Shown: in pieces, positions 1 through 8,175 of the stretch
How the letters are laid out: each line of letters starts with the position of its first letter
Numbering within the stretch: the first letter of the stretch is position 1
From: Treponema sp.
GTDB taxonomy: Bacteria > Spirochaetota > Spirochaetia > Treponematales > Breznakiellaceae
Direction of reading: 5' to 3'
Assembly: GCA_009784935.1 (NCBI GenBank)
Contig: WQXI01000011.1
Span: 1-62,158 of the forward strand
DNA: 62,158 nt
Program-made: the position numbers and the translations under genes
The notes under the pieces: generated by a model
The model's database searches: none
Told to the model about the DNA's origin: nothing
What the model saw: the letters and a program-made list of their open reading frames with translations, nothing else

Positions 1-1680
1 ATTTACTGTATCTCTTCGCATCTGAACCAAAAGTGTATCCAGTGAAGAATCTGATATTTCATTTCTATTATTTGGAACACTAGGTCTTACATAACTTAAT
101 GTAAAGCGCCCATTTTGCGGATTACGCATCAGACGAGCATTATATCCGCCTGTCGGACTGCCCATTACAAAACTAACTCTGTTAAATTCCTCGGTCACGA
201 TTTCGGAAATAAGGCCGCTAATCCCGTTGCGGTAAAAGGCTTCTATGTCTGCGCGGGTGACATTACCCCTTGATATTATCCATTGCAGCATTGCCTCATG
301 ACGGCTAACGGCTGCGGTGTCGTTGAGGAAACGGTAGGTTACTATATTCATGTAAACTCTAAAGCCTAACTGCATATCAACCTGACGTGGTGTACTGCGC
401 GGTAAAATTGACTCTGTTTCTTCGTTTCTTCGCCCGTCAATATAATACCCGGCAAGGGCAGCTTTTAGATCAGTATTGATAGCAGCATTTCCTTCTAAAG
501 CAGCAATCTGCCTGCCTAATTGATTAGTCTCTGCGTAATTTATACCCCTTGTTCTCCATTGCGAACCATGATTTTGTAATTCTCCGAAAATAATATCAGC
601 ATAACGGCTTAAATTCGGCCAGGAATTTAATGATCTTGCACTGCCGCCTATAGTTAAACTGGTGATATTGTTCCCCCAAAATGCGTCACCTGCAATTTGA
701 GCCGCTCTGTTTGGTATGGCTACACTGGTTAATCTGTTTTCTGCAAAGGCGTAGTTTCTTATGGTAGTAACACTGTTCGGGATTGTTACACTTGTAAGAT
801 TATTCTCTGCAAAGGCTGCAATTCCTATTTCCGTAACTCTGGAAGGAATATTTACACTTGTTAGCCTGTTTTTATAAAATGCTCTTTGTCCAATGCTGGT
901 AACTCTATTTCCTATTGTGACACTTGTAAGCTGATTTTCGTTAAATGCAAAATCTTCAATTGTTGTTACATTGTTTGGGATAGTGACATTGGCAAGCCTG
1001 TTGCCGGCAAATGCGCTATGTCCAATAGTAGTTACACTGCTCGGTATTGTAATACTTGTTATTTGATTGCTGCAGCAAAAACCCGAAAGGTATGTGACTG
1101 TGTTAGGGATAACAACGCTGGTTAGCCGGTTAGTACAAAAAGCGCTATTCGCAATTCTAGTAACACCATTAGGTATAGTTACACTGGTAAGCTGATTATT
1201 CCTGAATGCACTGTCCCCTATAGTTCTTACACCGTTACCAATAGTAACACTGGTAAGCCTGTTATCTGCAAACGCCCATTCTCCAATAGAAGTAACACTA
1301 TTGGGAATGACAACACTGGTAAGACTGTTATTACTAAACGCCCATTCTCCAATAGAAGTAATACTATTGGGAATAATTATGCTAGTAAGCTGATTCCTCC
1401 TAAATGCACCGTCCATAATTGTAGTTATGCCATTAGGAATAATCACACTGGTAAGACTTTTATTAAAAAAAGCACGAGATCCTATTTCAGTAACAGGCAG
1501 GTTTCGTATTCGCAGTGGAATATTTACTTCTGTTTTGTTTCCGGTGTATCCGGTAATGCGAACCGCTCTGCCGTTATTGATAAGTTCAACAGTAAAATCG
1601 CTTTCAGGGTCATATTGTTGGGCAAAAATGCTTAAGGTTAAACAAAATAAAAGTGTAACAGTAATAATTGTTTTTTTCAT
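1..1680 (-). CDS. BspA/TpLRR-type leucine-rich-repeat surface protein (3' end outside window)
   Basis: The frame stays open from the ATG at 1680 to base 1, so at least 560 codons are present and the C-terminus lies outside the window. The start is preceded by AAAGGAG. Residues 1-21 form a signal peptide (charged MKK, hydrophobic core, ending in FAQQ). About 13 repeats of 22-23 residues follow, with the pattern F..N.LTSV.IPN.VT.IG..A, the Treponema pallidum/BspA LRR type. A non-repeat region follows with several Tyr/Arg-rich helices. Proteins of this family are exported and often bind host or bacterial surfaces; the ligand here cannot be told. Near-identical adjacent repeats imply expansion by recombination. 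Confidence 0.9.
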   Translation of the reverse strand, partial: MKKTIITVTLLFCLTLSIFAQQYDPESDFTVELINNGRAVRITGYTGNKTEVNIPLRIRNLPVTEIGSRAFFNKSLTSVIIPNGITTIMDGAFRRNQLTSIIIPNSITSIGEWAFSNNSLTSVVIPNSVTSIGEWAFADNRLTSVTIGNGVRTIGDSAFRNNQLTSVTIPNGVTRIANSAFCTNRLTSVVIPNTVTYLSGFCCSNQITSITIPSSVTTIGHSAFAGNRLANVTIPNNVTTIEDFAFNENQLTSVTIGNRVTSIGQRAFYKNRLTSVNIPSRVTEIGIAAFAENNLTSVTIPNSVTTIRNYAFAENRLTSVAIPNRAAQIAGDAFWGNNITSLTIGGSARSLNSWPNLSRYADIIFGELQNHGSQWRTRGINYAETNQLGRQIAALEGNAAINTDLKAALAGYYIDGRRNEETESILPRSTPRQVDMQLGFRVYMNIVTYRFLNDTAAVSRHEAMLQWIISRGNVTRADIEAFYRNGISGLISEIVTEEFNRVSFVMGSPTGGYNARLMRNPQNGRFTLSYVRPSVPNNRNEISDSSLDTLLVQMRRDTVN

Positions 1681-1700
1681 GATAAGACTCCTTTCAAAAA

Positions 1701-1827
1701 TGTGACAAAAAAACGTACCTTTAAATGTTACATTTCTTTTACTTGACTTTTTATGCGCATATATGGTAGAATTAATTTAGTGTTGCAAAATTAATATGCT
1801 ACAAAAAAAGGTACATTTAAATGTAGC
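1701..1827. repeat. Pair of about 32-bp imperfect direct repeats with palindromic core
   Basis: Two similar stretches, 1701-1732 and 1796-1827, share the pattern ACAAAAAAA-G/C-GTAC-TTTAAATGT. The second contains the perfect 14-bp palindrome TACATTTAAATGTA at 1812-1825. They flank a promoter-like sequence in the leader of the LRR gene. This arrangement fits paired operator sites for a dimeric regulator, but no regulator is identifiable. Confidence 0.45.
1743..1772 (+). promoter_or_regulatory. Sigma-70-like promoter pointing right
   Basis: TTGACT at 1743-1748 and TAGAAT at 1767-1772 are separated by 18 bases. The promoter points away from the LRR gene towards the ORF6N gene at 2141, about 370 bases downstream, and lies between the two direct repeats at 1701-1732 and 1796-1827. 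Confidence 0.4.
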
Positions 1828-1875
1828 AGTTTAAACATCCCCTCATTGTGAGCCCCCCTTTTTTAATTCTTAATT

Positions 1876-1966
1876 GTTCCTCTGTGTTTCTTAGTGTCTC
1901 TGTGCCCCTGTGTGAGACTCTTCATCCGTGTAAATCTCTTCGAGCTTCGTCCGCGAAAATCCGTGG
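1876..1966. repeat. Dispersed CACAGAG-type inverted repeat, copy 1
   Basis: This spacer holds runs of CTCTGTG-like words (CCTCTGTG, GTCTCTGTGCC, CCTGTGTGAG) and ends in ATCCGTGG. It is a partial copy of the element seen eleven times in this window. Apart from it and the promoter and repeats further left, the stretch 1830-2140 shows no gene. Confidence 0.7.
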
Positions 1967-2140
1967 ATAAAGTCTTCCCGATATGATCTTTGTCACAGTT
2001 TAGAAAATATCCCCGTTTTTTAATGCGCTACTCATACTCACGCCATGTAAGGGTAAGTCAATTTTTTGTTGACGAAAATTCTTAAGTAATGTTCTAAAAA
2101 ACATTGCTCTTTGGGGTTTTCCCCAGATGGAGGCGCAGAA

Positions 2141-2659
2141 ATGAGTAAAAATAAATTAACTCCTAAACAGGACATGATTTATGAAATTCGAGGACAAAAA
2201 GTGATGTTAGACAGTGATTTAGCAAAACTTTATGGATTAGAAGTTAGAGTATTAAATCAGGTAGTAAAAAGAAATCTAAGAAGGTTTCCTCTTGAGTTCA
2301 TGTTTCAGTTAACAGAAGATGAATGGATAAAACAAAGATCACAATATGTGATCTTTAATAATGATAGCAGAAAATACAAACCTTATGCTTTTACCGAATA
2401 CGGGATATTAATGTTATCAAGTGTTTTAAATACAAATAAAGCAATAGACATAAATGTCCAAATAATAAAGATATTTGTACAAATGCGTCAATTTGCATTT
2501 TCTCAAAATGATACAAGCGATCAGATTGCCGAACTTCGCAAGCTTCTTTTGCTGTACATTGATAAAAATGACAAAAGTGTGAATGATATAATTATTGCTC
2601 TGAATAATCTTATTGCACAGCCAAAAGAAACCAGAAAAATAGGGTTTCGTACAGACTGA
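2141..2659 (+). CDS. ORF6N-domain protein
   Basis: The ATG at 2141 is chosen because GGAGG at 2128-2132 stands seven to eight bases before it; the open frame extends further upstream but lacks a site there. The 172-residue product has the ORF6N domain at residues 1-100. The family usually reads as 'IRG..VMLD.DLA.LYG...K.LNQ.VKRN..RFP..FMF.LT..E'; the equivalents here include VMLDSDLAKLYG, NQVVKRNLRRFP and YAFTEYGILML. The C-terminal part is helical and charged. ORF6N proteins are DNA-binding-type proteins common in phages (antirepressor-like) and as stand-alone chromosomal genes. No phage genes surround this one, so a cargo or relic origin is an inference. Confidence 0.85.
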   Translation: MSKNKLTPKQDMIYEIRGQKVMLDSDLAKLYGLEVRVLNQVVKRNLRRFPLEFMFQLTEDEWIKQRSQYVIFNNDSRKYKPYAFTEYGILMLSSVLNTNKAIDINVQIIKIFVQMRQFAFSQNDTSDQIAELRKLLLLYIDKNDKSVNDIIIALNNLIAQPKETRKIGFRTD

Positions 2660-2723
2660 GCCCGTTGAGAAAAGAAGACCTCACGCTGAGCTCGCAGTAG
2701 GAAGAAGAGAACGCATGGCTAAG

Positions 2724-2891
2724 AATCTCACACAGAGACACAGAGGCACAGAGTTTCATAGAGGAAAAAACTAGAAAAACTTCTTTCCTAATTCTTGCTA
2801 GGACATCCAACGAGCTCGAAAGAGCGAAGTTTCTAGGCAGCTTCACTGCAAGATCTTCCGTGCTCTTTGTGCCTTAGTGTGAGATCTTCCT
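2724..2891. repeat. Dispersed CACAGAG-type inverted repeat, copy 2
   Basis: The left arm reads CTCACACAGAGACACAGAG and the right arm GTGCTCTTTGTGCCTTAG followed by TGTGAG, so the ends are roughly complementary. The middle holds small palindromic words such as GAGCTCGAAAGAGC. This element fills most of the 236-bp gap before valS. Confidence 0.75.
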
Positions 2892-2946
2892 CTGTATGAA
2901 GTCTTTCTTGGTTGAAATATTTTCCCTAAAAAAGTATATTACTACT

Positions 2947-5604
2947 ATGAACTCTATAGAATTAGTAAAAACCTATGACCCAAAATCCTTTGAGGATCGA
3001 ATCTATGCCCAGTGGAAAACATCCGGCGCTTTTACCCCAGAACACTCATGCGATTCAAATAAGGACCCTTTCGTTATCACTATTCCTCCGCCAAATGTCA
3101 CGGGTGTCCTGCACCTGGGGCATGGTTTAAATAACAGTCTCCAGGACATTATTGTCCGTTTTCATAGAATGCGAGGCGTGCCCACGCTCTGGGTTCCCGG
3201 CACCGACCATGCGGGTATCGCTACCCAGAACGTAGTTGAACGCAAGCTCAAAGAACAGGGTAAAAGCCGCCGCGAGCTTGGGCGTGAAAAGTTTCTGGAA
3301 GAAACATGGAAAGTAAAAAACGAACACCACGCGATTATCACAAAGCAGCTGGAAAAAATCGGCGCTAGTGTTGACTGGAACCGCGAGCGTTTTACAATGG
3401 ACGAAGGGCTCTCCCGCGCGGTGCGTGAAGTTTTTGTTACCCTGTACGAACGTGACCTATTATATAAAGGCAACTATCTTGTAAACTGGTGTACTTCCTG
3501 CGGTACTGCTTTAGCTGATGATGAAGTTGAACATGAGGAAACTACAGGAAAAATGTATCACTTGCGCTATTATTTTAGTGATAATAAAGAAAAATATATC
3601 GAAATTGCAACCACGCGCCCCGAGACATTGTTAGGCGACACTGCTGTTGCCGTACACCCCGAAGACGAGCGCTATACAAGCTATAAAGGTAAAACTTTAC
3701 GCCTGCCGTTAACCGAGCGTGATATACCGCTGATTTTTGACACTTATGTAGAGCGTGGTTTTGGAACAGGAGCGTTAAAAGTAACTCCTGCTCATGACCC
3801 TAATGACTGGGATCTTGGCAGAAAGCATGACCTTGCGATTATCAACATACTTAACCCTGATGGCACCTTAAACGAAAATGTACCAGAAAAATATCGTGGT
3901 TTAAATGTAAAAAAAGCACGTGCGGTTGTAATAGAGGATCTAATAGCAGGCAACTGGTATGTAAAAGACGAACCGATAAAACACTCTGTTGGACATTGTT
4001 ACCGCTGTAATACGGTAATAGAGCCGTTTCTCTCCGAGCAATGGTTTGTAAGGATGAAACCGTTAGCCGACAAAGCATTAGCCTGCTGGCAAAAAGGCGA
4101 AATTATTTTTTATCCAAAAAAATGGGAAAACACTTACAAACATTGGATGGAAAATATAAAAGACTGGTGCGTTAGCCGTCAATTATGGTGGGGACACCGT
4201 ATTCCAGCATGGACTTGCGCAGACTGCGGCAAACTATACGTTTCACGTAACGACATCGACACCTGCCCCGATTGCAAAAGTAAAAATATCGAACAGGATA
4301 ACGATGTTTTAGATACTTGGTTCTCAAGCTGGCTCTGGCCGTTTAGCACGTTAGGTTTTGAAAAGGTTGGCGATTCTACTCCCGACCTTGAAAAATACTA
4401 CCCTACTACTTCACTTATTACAGCTTACGACATTATTTTCTTTTGGGTAGCAAGAATGATCATGGCAGGATTGGAGTTTACCGGCAAAGCGCCTTTCCGC
4501 GACATTTACATTCATAGTCTTGTCCGCGACAAACAAGGGCGCAAGATGAGCAAGTCTTTAGGAAATGGAATTGACCCTTTAGAACTTGTAGACGAGTTTG
4601 GCTCTGACGCTATGAAGTTTACTCTCAGTTTTATGTGCGCTCAAGGACAGGATGTGCTCGTGGACAAGGATTCTTTTAAACTTGGCTCAAAGTTCGCGAA
4701 CAAGATTTGGAACGCAAGCCGTTATATATTAATGAATTTAGACAACCGTAAATTAATCGATAACCCAACTTTAAACGCTGCTGACAAATGGATCTATTCA
4801 AGGTTAAACACTGCGGCAAAATCTATGCATGAAGCATTCTTTTCGTATCGATACAATGACGCAGCTCAAACTGCATATGAATTTTTCTGGAATGACTTTT
4901 GCGATTGGTATGTAGAAGCTACAAAACTTTCGATGAAGGGCGGTTCAGATTCAGAGAAAGATCGCGCCACAACGATACTTTTAGATGTATTAGCAGAATC
5001 GCTCAGGCTTCTCCACCCTCTCTTGCCGTTTGTAACAGAAGAGATTTACGGCAAATTGCCGAATACACAAAAAGAAAAAATGCTTATTTGCGCAAAATAT
5101 CCCGAATATAACGAAAAGCGCAATTCGCCTATCGAAGAAAAAAACTTTTCTGCTCTGCAGTCGCTTGTTAGTTTGGTTAGGACTCTGCGAAGTGAATGCG
5201 GCATAACTCCCGATAAAAAACTTAGGGTACTTGTCCGTGCAGGCGCAGAATTGGAAAAACCTTTTAACGAAAATACAGAACTAATAAAACTCCTTGCGGG
5301 AATCGGCGATTTATCAATCGAAATCTCCGTAAAAGAAAAACCCGCGGGTTCTATCGGCATGGCTGCCTCAGGTTTTGAAGTGTTTGTATATGTGGCAGAA
5401 GCCGTAGATACCGCCGCCTTAAAGAAAAAGTTTTCTAATGATCTAGAAAAAGATCACAAATATATCCAAGGATTAAAAAACAAGCTCGAAAACGAACAAT
5501 TTATAAAAAACGCTCCGCCCGAACTTGTCGCGGAGCAAAAAGCAAAATTAGAAGAAGCGCTTTTACGCACAGAAAAATTCAGCAATTATATTAAGGAGCT
5601 TTAA
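2947..5604 (+). CDS. valS: Valyl-tRNA synthetase
   Basis: Class I synthetase charging tRNA-Val in the cytoplasm. The 885-residue product has the HIGH signature as HLGH (residues 56-59), the PPPNVTG lead-in typical of ValRS, the CP1 editing domain (with TTRPETLLGDTAV), Cys pairs of likely zinc sites in the middle (CTSCG, CYRC, CADCG, CPDC), the KMSKS loop at residues 533-537, an anticodon-binding domain and a C-terminal coiled-coil arm. Length is normal for bacterial ValRS. The ATG at 2947 fits family N-termini (NSIELVKTYDPK); an in-frame ATG at 2896 lies in repeat DNA. Its stop overlaps the next start by one base (TAATG), implying co-translation. Confidence 0.97.
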   Translation: MNSIELVKTYDPKSFEDRIYAQWKTSGAFTPEHSCDSNKDPFVITIPPPNVTGVLHLGHGLNNSLQDIIVRFHRMRGVPTLWVPGTDHAGIATQNVVERKLKEQGKSRRELGREKFLEETWKVKNEHHAIITKQLEKIGASVDWNRERFTMDEGLSRAVREVFVTLYERDLLYKGNYLVNWCTSCGTALADDEVEHEETTGKMYHLRYYFSDNKEKYIEIATTRPETLLGDTAVAVHPEDERYTSYKGKTLRLPLTERDIPLIFDTYVERGFGTGALKVTPAHDPNDWDLGRKHDLAIINILNPDGTLNENVPEKYRGLNVKKARAVVIEDLIAGNWYVKDEPIKHSVGHCYRCNTVIEPFLSEQWFVRMKPLADKALACWQKGEIIFYPKKWENTYKHWMENIKDWCVSRQLWWGHRIPAWTCADCGKLYVSRNDIDTCPDCKSKNIEQDNDVLDTWFSSWLWPFSTLGFEKVGDSTPDLEKYYPTTSLITAYDIIFFWVARMIMAGLEFTGKAPFRDIYIHSLVRDKQGRKMSKSLGNGIDPLELVDEFGSDAMKFTLSFMCAQGQDVLVDKDSFKLGSKFANKIWNASRYILMNLDNRKLIDNPTLNAADKWIYSRLNTAAKSMHEAFFSYRYNDAAQTAYEFFWNDFCDWYVEATKLSMKGGSDSEKDRATTILLDVLAESLRLLHPLLPFVTEEIYGKLPNTQKEKMLICAKYPEYNEKRNSPIEEKNFSALQSLVSLVRTLRSECGITPDKKLRVLVRAGAELEKPFNENTELIKLLAGIGDLSIEISVKEKPAGSIGMAASGFEVFVYVAEAVDTAALKKKFSNDLEKDHKYIQGLKNKLENEQFIKNAPPELVAEQKAKLEEALLRTEKFSNYIKEL

Positions 5605-6191
5605 TGAACACAGAACAAATGGATCAATTAAGCGGGATCCGCCTTGCGCCCTATATTCAGCTTGCCACATACTTAATCGGAAAATCACGCGAAGCCGGCG
5701 GGAACATGTTCCGCCATCAGCTTGATACCATGGCGATTCTTGTTGATTACAAATATATCGACGGTGTACTGCTTAAAGCTTCGCTTGTCCATGACATTCT
5801 GGAAGATGTGCCGGAATTTAATCACAATATTCTGCTTTCTATAGATTTTGACAGCCATGCTGTTTACGGTCTTGTAATGGAAGTTTCCCGCCGTCATGGA
5901 GAAACAAAAGAAGAATTTTTGACACGTATAAGAGAAAAGGGTTCGGAAAAAGCCAAAATTTTAAAAGTCGCCGACCGTATTTCTAACATGATTTCTTTGG
6001 GTTTTGTAAACAACATGGAGTTTGTAGAACGTTATATAAATGAAACAGAAAAACATCTTTTACCTCTTGCAGAAGAAATCGATCAGAATATGTATATAGA
6101 ATTAAAAGACCTTGTCTCCTCCAGACGTAAGTACCTTAACGACTATCTTAATTTAGAACGGTTTATCATTAATAACACAACGGAGGTTTAG
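5604..6191 (+). CDS. HD-domain hydrolase, possible small alarmone hydrolase
   Basis: A 195-residue single-domain HD protein. The metal-binding set seen is His38 (in FRHQLD), His63-Asp64 (HDILED) and Asp124 (KVADRISNM). The spacing and the HDxxED and K.AD...N motifs match the hydrolase half of RelA/SpoT proteins and the stand-alone MESH1-like hydrolases, which degrade (p)ppGpp. No synthetase or regulatory domain is present. It overlaps valS by one base and is followed after two bases by dxs, so it is transcribed with a tRNA synthetase. Substrate is inferred from motif pattern only; another nucleotide phosphohydrolase is possible. Confidence 0.7.
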   Translation: MNTEQMDQLSGIRLAPYIQLATYLIGKSREAGGNMFRHQLDTMAILVDYKYIDGVLLKASLVHDILEDVPEFNHNILLSIDFDSHAVYGLVMEVSRRHGETKEEFLTRIREKGSEKAKILKVADRISNMISLGFVNNMEFVERYINETEKHLLPLAEEIDQNMYIELKDLVSSRRKYLNDYLNLERFIINNTTEV

Positions 6192-6196
6192 CTATT
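6182..6196 (+). promoter_or_regulatory. Shine-Dalgarno and probable ATT start codon of dxs
   Basis: GGAGG at 6182-6186, over the end of the upstream gene, is followed after seven bases by ATT at 6194-6196. No ATG, GTG or TTG occurs in the dxs frame before the TTG at 6329, which lies beyond the conserved GGHLASN motif. CTG at 6200 is the only other candidate, but its spacing of 13 is too long. Confidence 0.6.
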
Positions 6197-8146
6197 TTAC
6201 TGCAAAATATTAAATCTCCTGCGGATATAAAAAAATTAAGCCAGAAGGAATGCAGCCTGCTGGCTCATGAATTACGTGATATAATTGTTTCTACTGTTTC
6301 AAGTAATGGCGGACATTTAGCTTCTAATTTGGGAGTTATAGAATTAAGCATTGCGCTTCATCGTGTTTTTGATTCGCCTAATGATAAAATCGTGTGGGAT
6401 GTAGGACATCAATGTTATGCACACAAACTCCTTACAGGACGCTTTTTAGATTTTTCTGCGCTTAGAATGAAAGACGGTATTGCCGGCTTCCCAAAACGAA
6501 GCGAAAGCGAACATGACTCATTTAATACAGGGCATTCTTCTACTTCGATTTCGGCAGCTCTGGGAATTCTTTCGGCAGACAGAATACAAGGCGGAATGAA
6601 CCATGCAATCGCGGTAATCGGCGACGGCGCTCTGACAGGCGGACTTGCTTACGAAGCACTCTCCCATGCGGGACATCTTGGCTTGCCGTTAATTGTTGTT
6701 TTAAATGATAATAAAATGTCGATAAGCCGCAATGTCGGAGGACTTTCTAAATATTTAAGCCGTCTTTCTATGAAAGAAAAATACCAGACCTTTAGGCGTC
6801 ATTTTGACGCGATGGCAAAAAAGATTCCTTTTTTTGGAGAAGCGTTTTTTAACATGATTGTCAGGTTAAAACGCGCTGTAAAAGCTGTATTTTATTTTGA
6901 TAATTTTTTTGTAGATCTCGGCTTTGAATATGTCGGACCTATTAACGGACATAATATTCAGGCTCTTACTAATGTTTTTACAGATGTTAAAAAATTAAAC
7001 CGCCCTGTTGTTATTCATATTAATACGCGTAAAGGCAAAGGTTACGGTTATGCAGAAGATGATCCAAAAAGCTATCATGGCGTAGCTTCTTTTTCTGTTG
7101 ACGGAGGAATACCCGAAGCAGCAATCGGAGTTACAGTCGAAAAAAAAAGTTTTACAGAGGCGTTTTCTGATATCATTTTAGAATCAGCAAAAAAAGACAG
7201 CCGTGTCACTGCGATTACTGCCGCAATGCAAACCGGTACAGGTCTTTCGGCTTTTGCGCAAAATTTCCCAAGCCGTTTTTTTGATGTCGGCATTGCAGAA
7301 GGACATGCTGTCACTTTTGCTGCAGGTCTTGCCGCTCGGGGGCTGCTTCCTGTTGCGGCAATGTATTCTACATTTATACAACGCGCTGTTGATCAGGTGA
7401 TACACGACTGCGCTTTGCAAAAACTCCCTGTAGTGTTTGCATTGGACAGAGCCGGATTTGTGGGAGCTGACGGCGAAACTCATCAAGGGCTTTTTGATAT
7501 TTCGATTTTTCGCAGTACTCCTAATATGACGATATTTGCGCCTGCAAGCGAGAATGAAATGAGATTGATGTTTTACTGGGCATTAAGGAACGAAATAGAA
7601 GAACCTCACACAGAGGCACAAAGGCACAGAGAACACAGAGAGAGAGAAAAGAGAGATATTTCTGGACCAACTATTATAAGATACCCTAAAGCAAACTGCC
7701 CAAATGAAATTGAAGCGTTCTCTGCTCCTTTAGAAACAGGGCGGGGTGTTTTTGTTTCGAGGGGAAATAAAAACGAAGTTTGTCTTGCATTTACAGGCAG
7801 TCTCTACAGCGAAGCTGCCGGAGCAGCGGTTATACTTAAAGAAAAAAACATAGAAGCGGATTTGTATAACCTTAGATTCTTAAAACCTGTCGATGAAAAC
7901 TATCTTGTTTCTATTTTAAATCAATATAAACTTGTTTGTTTTATAGAAGAAGGTATAAAAGACGGCGGTTTTGGTGAATATGCGGCTGCTCTTGCATTAA
8001 GCCATAATTGTTCAGCAAAAATAATTTTACTAGCTGCAGAAAGTAAATTTTTAGAAGAGGACAAAGCATTAGGTACCAGAGAAGAACTATTAACCATTAA
8101 CAATCTTGACAGCAATGGCATAATAAATGCTGTTATTGGTCAATAA
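6194..8146 (+). CDS. dxs: 1-deoxy-D-xylulose-5-phosphate synthase, with in-frame repeat insertion
   Basis: Condenses pyruvate and glyceraldehyde 3-phosphate to DXP, the first step of the MEP isoprenoid pathway. About 650 residues. Seen: LLQNIKSPADIKKLS at the N-terminus as in the family, GGHLASNLG with the active-site His, the GDGALTGG thiamine-diphosphate motif, the central transketolase domain with VGIAEGHAV, and the C-terminal domain. The family N-terminus is encoded only upstream of any standard start, so initiation at ATT (6194) is proposed. Residues about 468-492 (around PHTEAQRHREHRERE) replace a short surface loop before GPTIIRYPK; this segment is encoded by the dispersed repeat at 7602-7655. 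The frame is open throughout, so the enzyme is probably functional. Confidence 0.93.
   Translation: MLLQNIKSPADIKKLSQKECSLLAHELRDIIVSTVSSNGGHLASNLGVIELSIALHRVFDSPNDKIVWDVGHQCYAHKLLTGRFLDFSALRMKDGIAGFPKRSESEHDSFNTGHSSTSISAALGILSADRIQGGMNHAIAVIGDGALTGGLAYEALSHAGHLGLPLIVVLNDNKMSISRNVGGLSKYLSRLSMKEKYQTFRRHFDAMAKKIPFFGEAFFNMIVRLKRAVKAVFYFDNFFVDLGFEYVGPINGHNIQALTNVFTDVKKLNRPVVIHINTRKGKGYGYAEDDPKSYHGVASFSVDGGIPEAAIGVTVEKKSFTEAFSDIILESAKKDSRVTAITAAMQTGTGLSAFAQNFPSRFFDVGIAEGHAVTFAAGLAARGLLPVAAMYSTFIQRAVDQVIHDCALQKLPVVFALDRAGFVGADGETHQGLFDISIFRSTPNMTIFAPASENEMRLMFYWALRNEIEEPHTEAQRHREHREREKRDISGPTIIRYPKANCPNEIEAFSAPLETGRGVFVSRGNKNEVCLAFTGSLYSEAAGAAVILKEKNIEADLYNLRFLKPVDENYLVSILNQYKLVCFIEEGIKDGGFGEYAAALALSHNCSAKIILLAAESKFLEEDKALGTREELLTINNLDSNGIINAVIGQ
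7602..7655. repeat. Dispersed CACAGAG-type repeat, copy 3, inside dxs
   Basis: The words CTCACACAGAGGCACAAAGG and CACAGAGAACACAGAG sit in the dxs reading frame and encode a His/Arg/Glu-rich loop. This is the left arm of the element found in spacers elsewhere; the right arm is missing. It is the only copy within a gene in this window. Confidence 0.8.
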
Positions 8147-8175
8147 AACCGCAGTATTAATTTGCATTTAATATC

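Noticed and set aside
1-1680. Regularly spaced similar units that look like a CRISPR array
   Set aside because: The period of about 69 bases is 23 codons, and the units are in frame as LRR repeats with coding variation; there are no constant repeats with unique spacers and no cas genes.
886-1705. Open frames on the plus strand opposite the LRR gene
   Set aside because: They are shadows of the repeated minus-strand coding sequence, with Cys-rich or low-complexity products and no ribosome-binding sites.
2111-2140. Upstream start for the ORF6N gene
   Set aside because: The ribosome-binding site GGAGG falls between this start and the ATG at 2141, so the latter is used.
2610-2846. Minus-strand frame encoding SVSLCEI-type words
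   Set aside because: It is the translation of the dispersed CACAGAG repeat; such products arise wherever the repeat occurs.
6329-8146. dxs starting at TTG 6329
   Set aside because: It would remove the conserved N-terminus including the active-site His motif.
8147-8175. Bidirectional terminator between dxs and the chemoreceptor gene
   Set aside because: Only a six-pair AT stem (TATTAA/TTAATA) is present, with no T-run; too weak to call.
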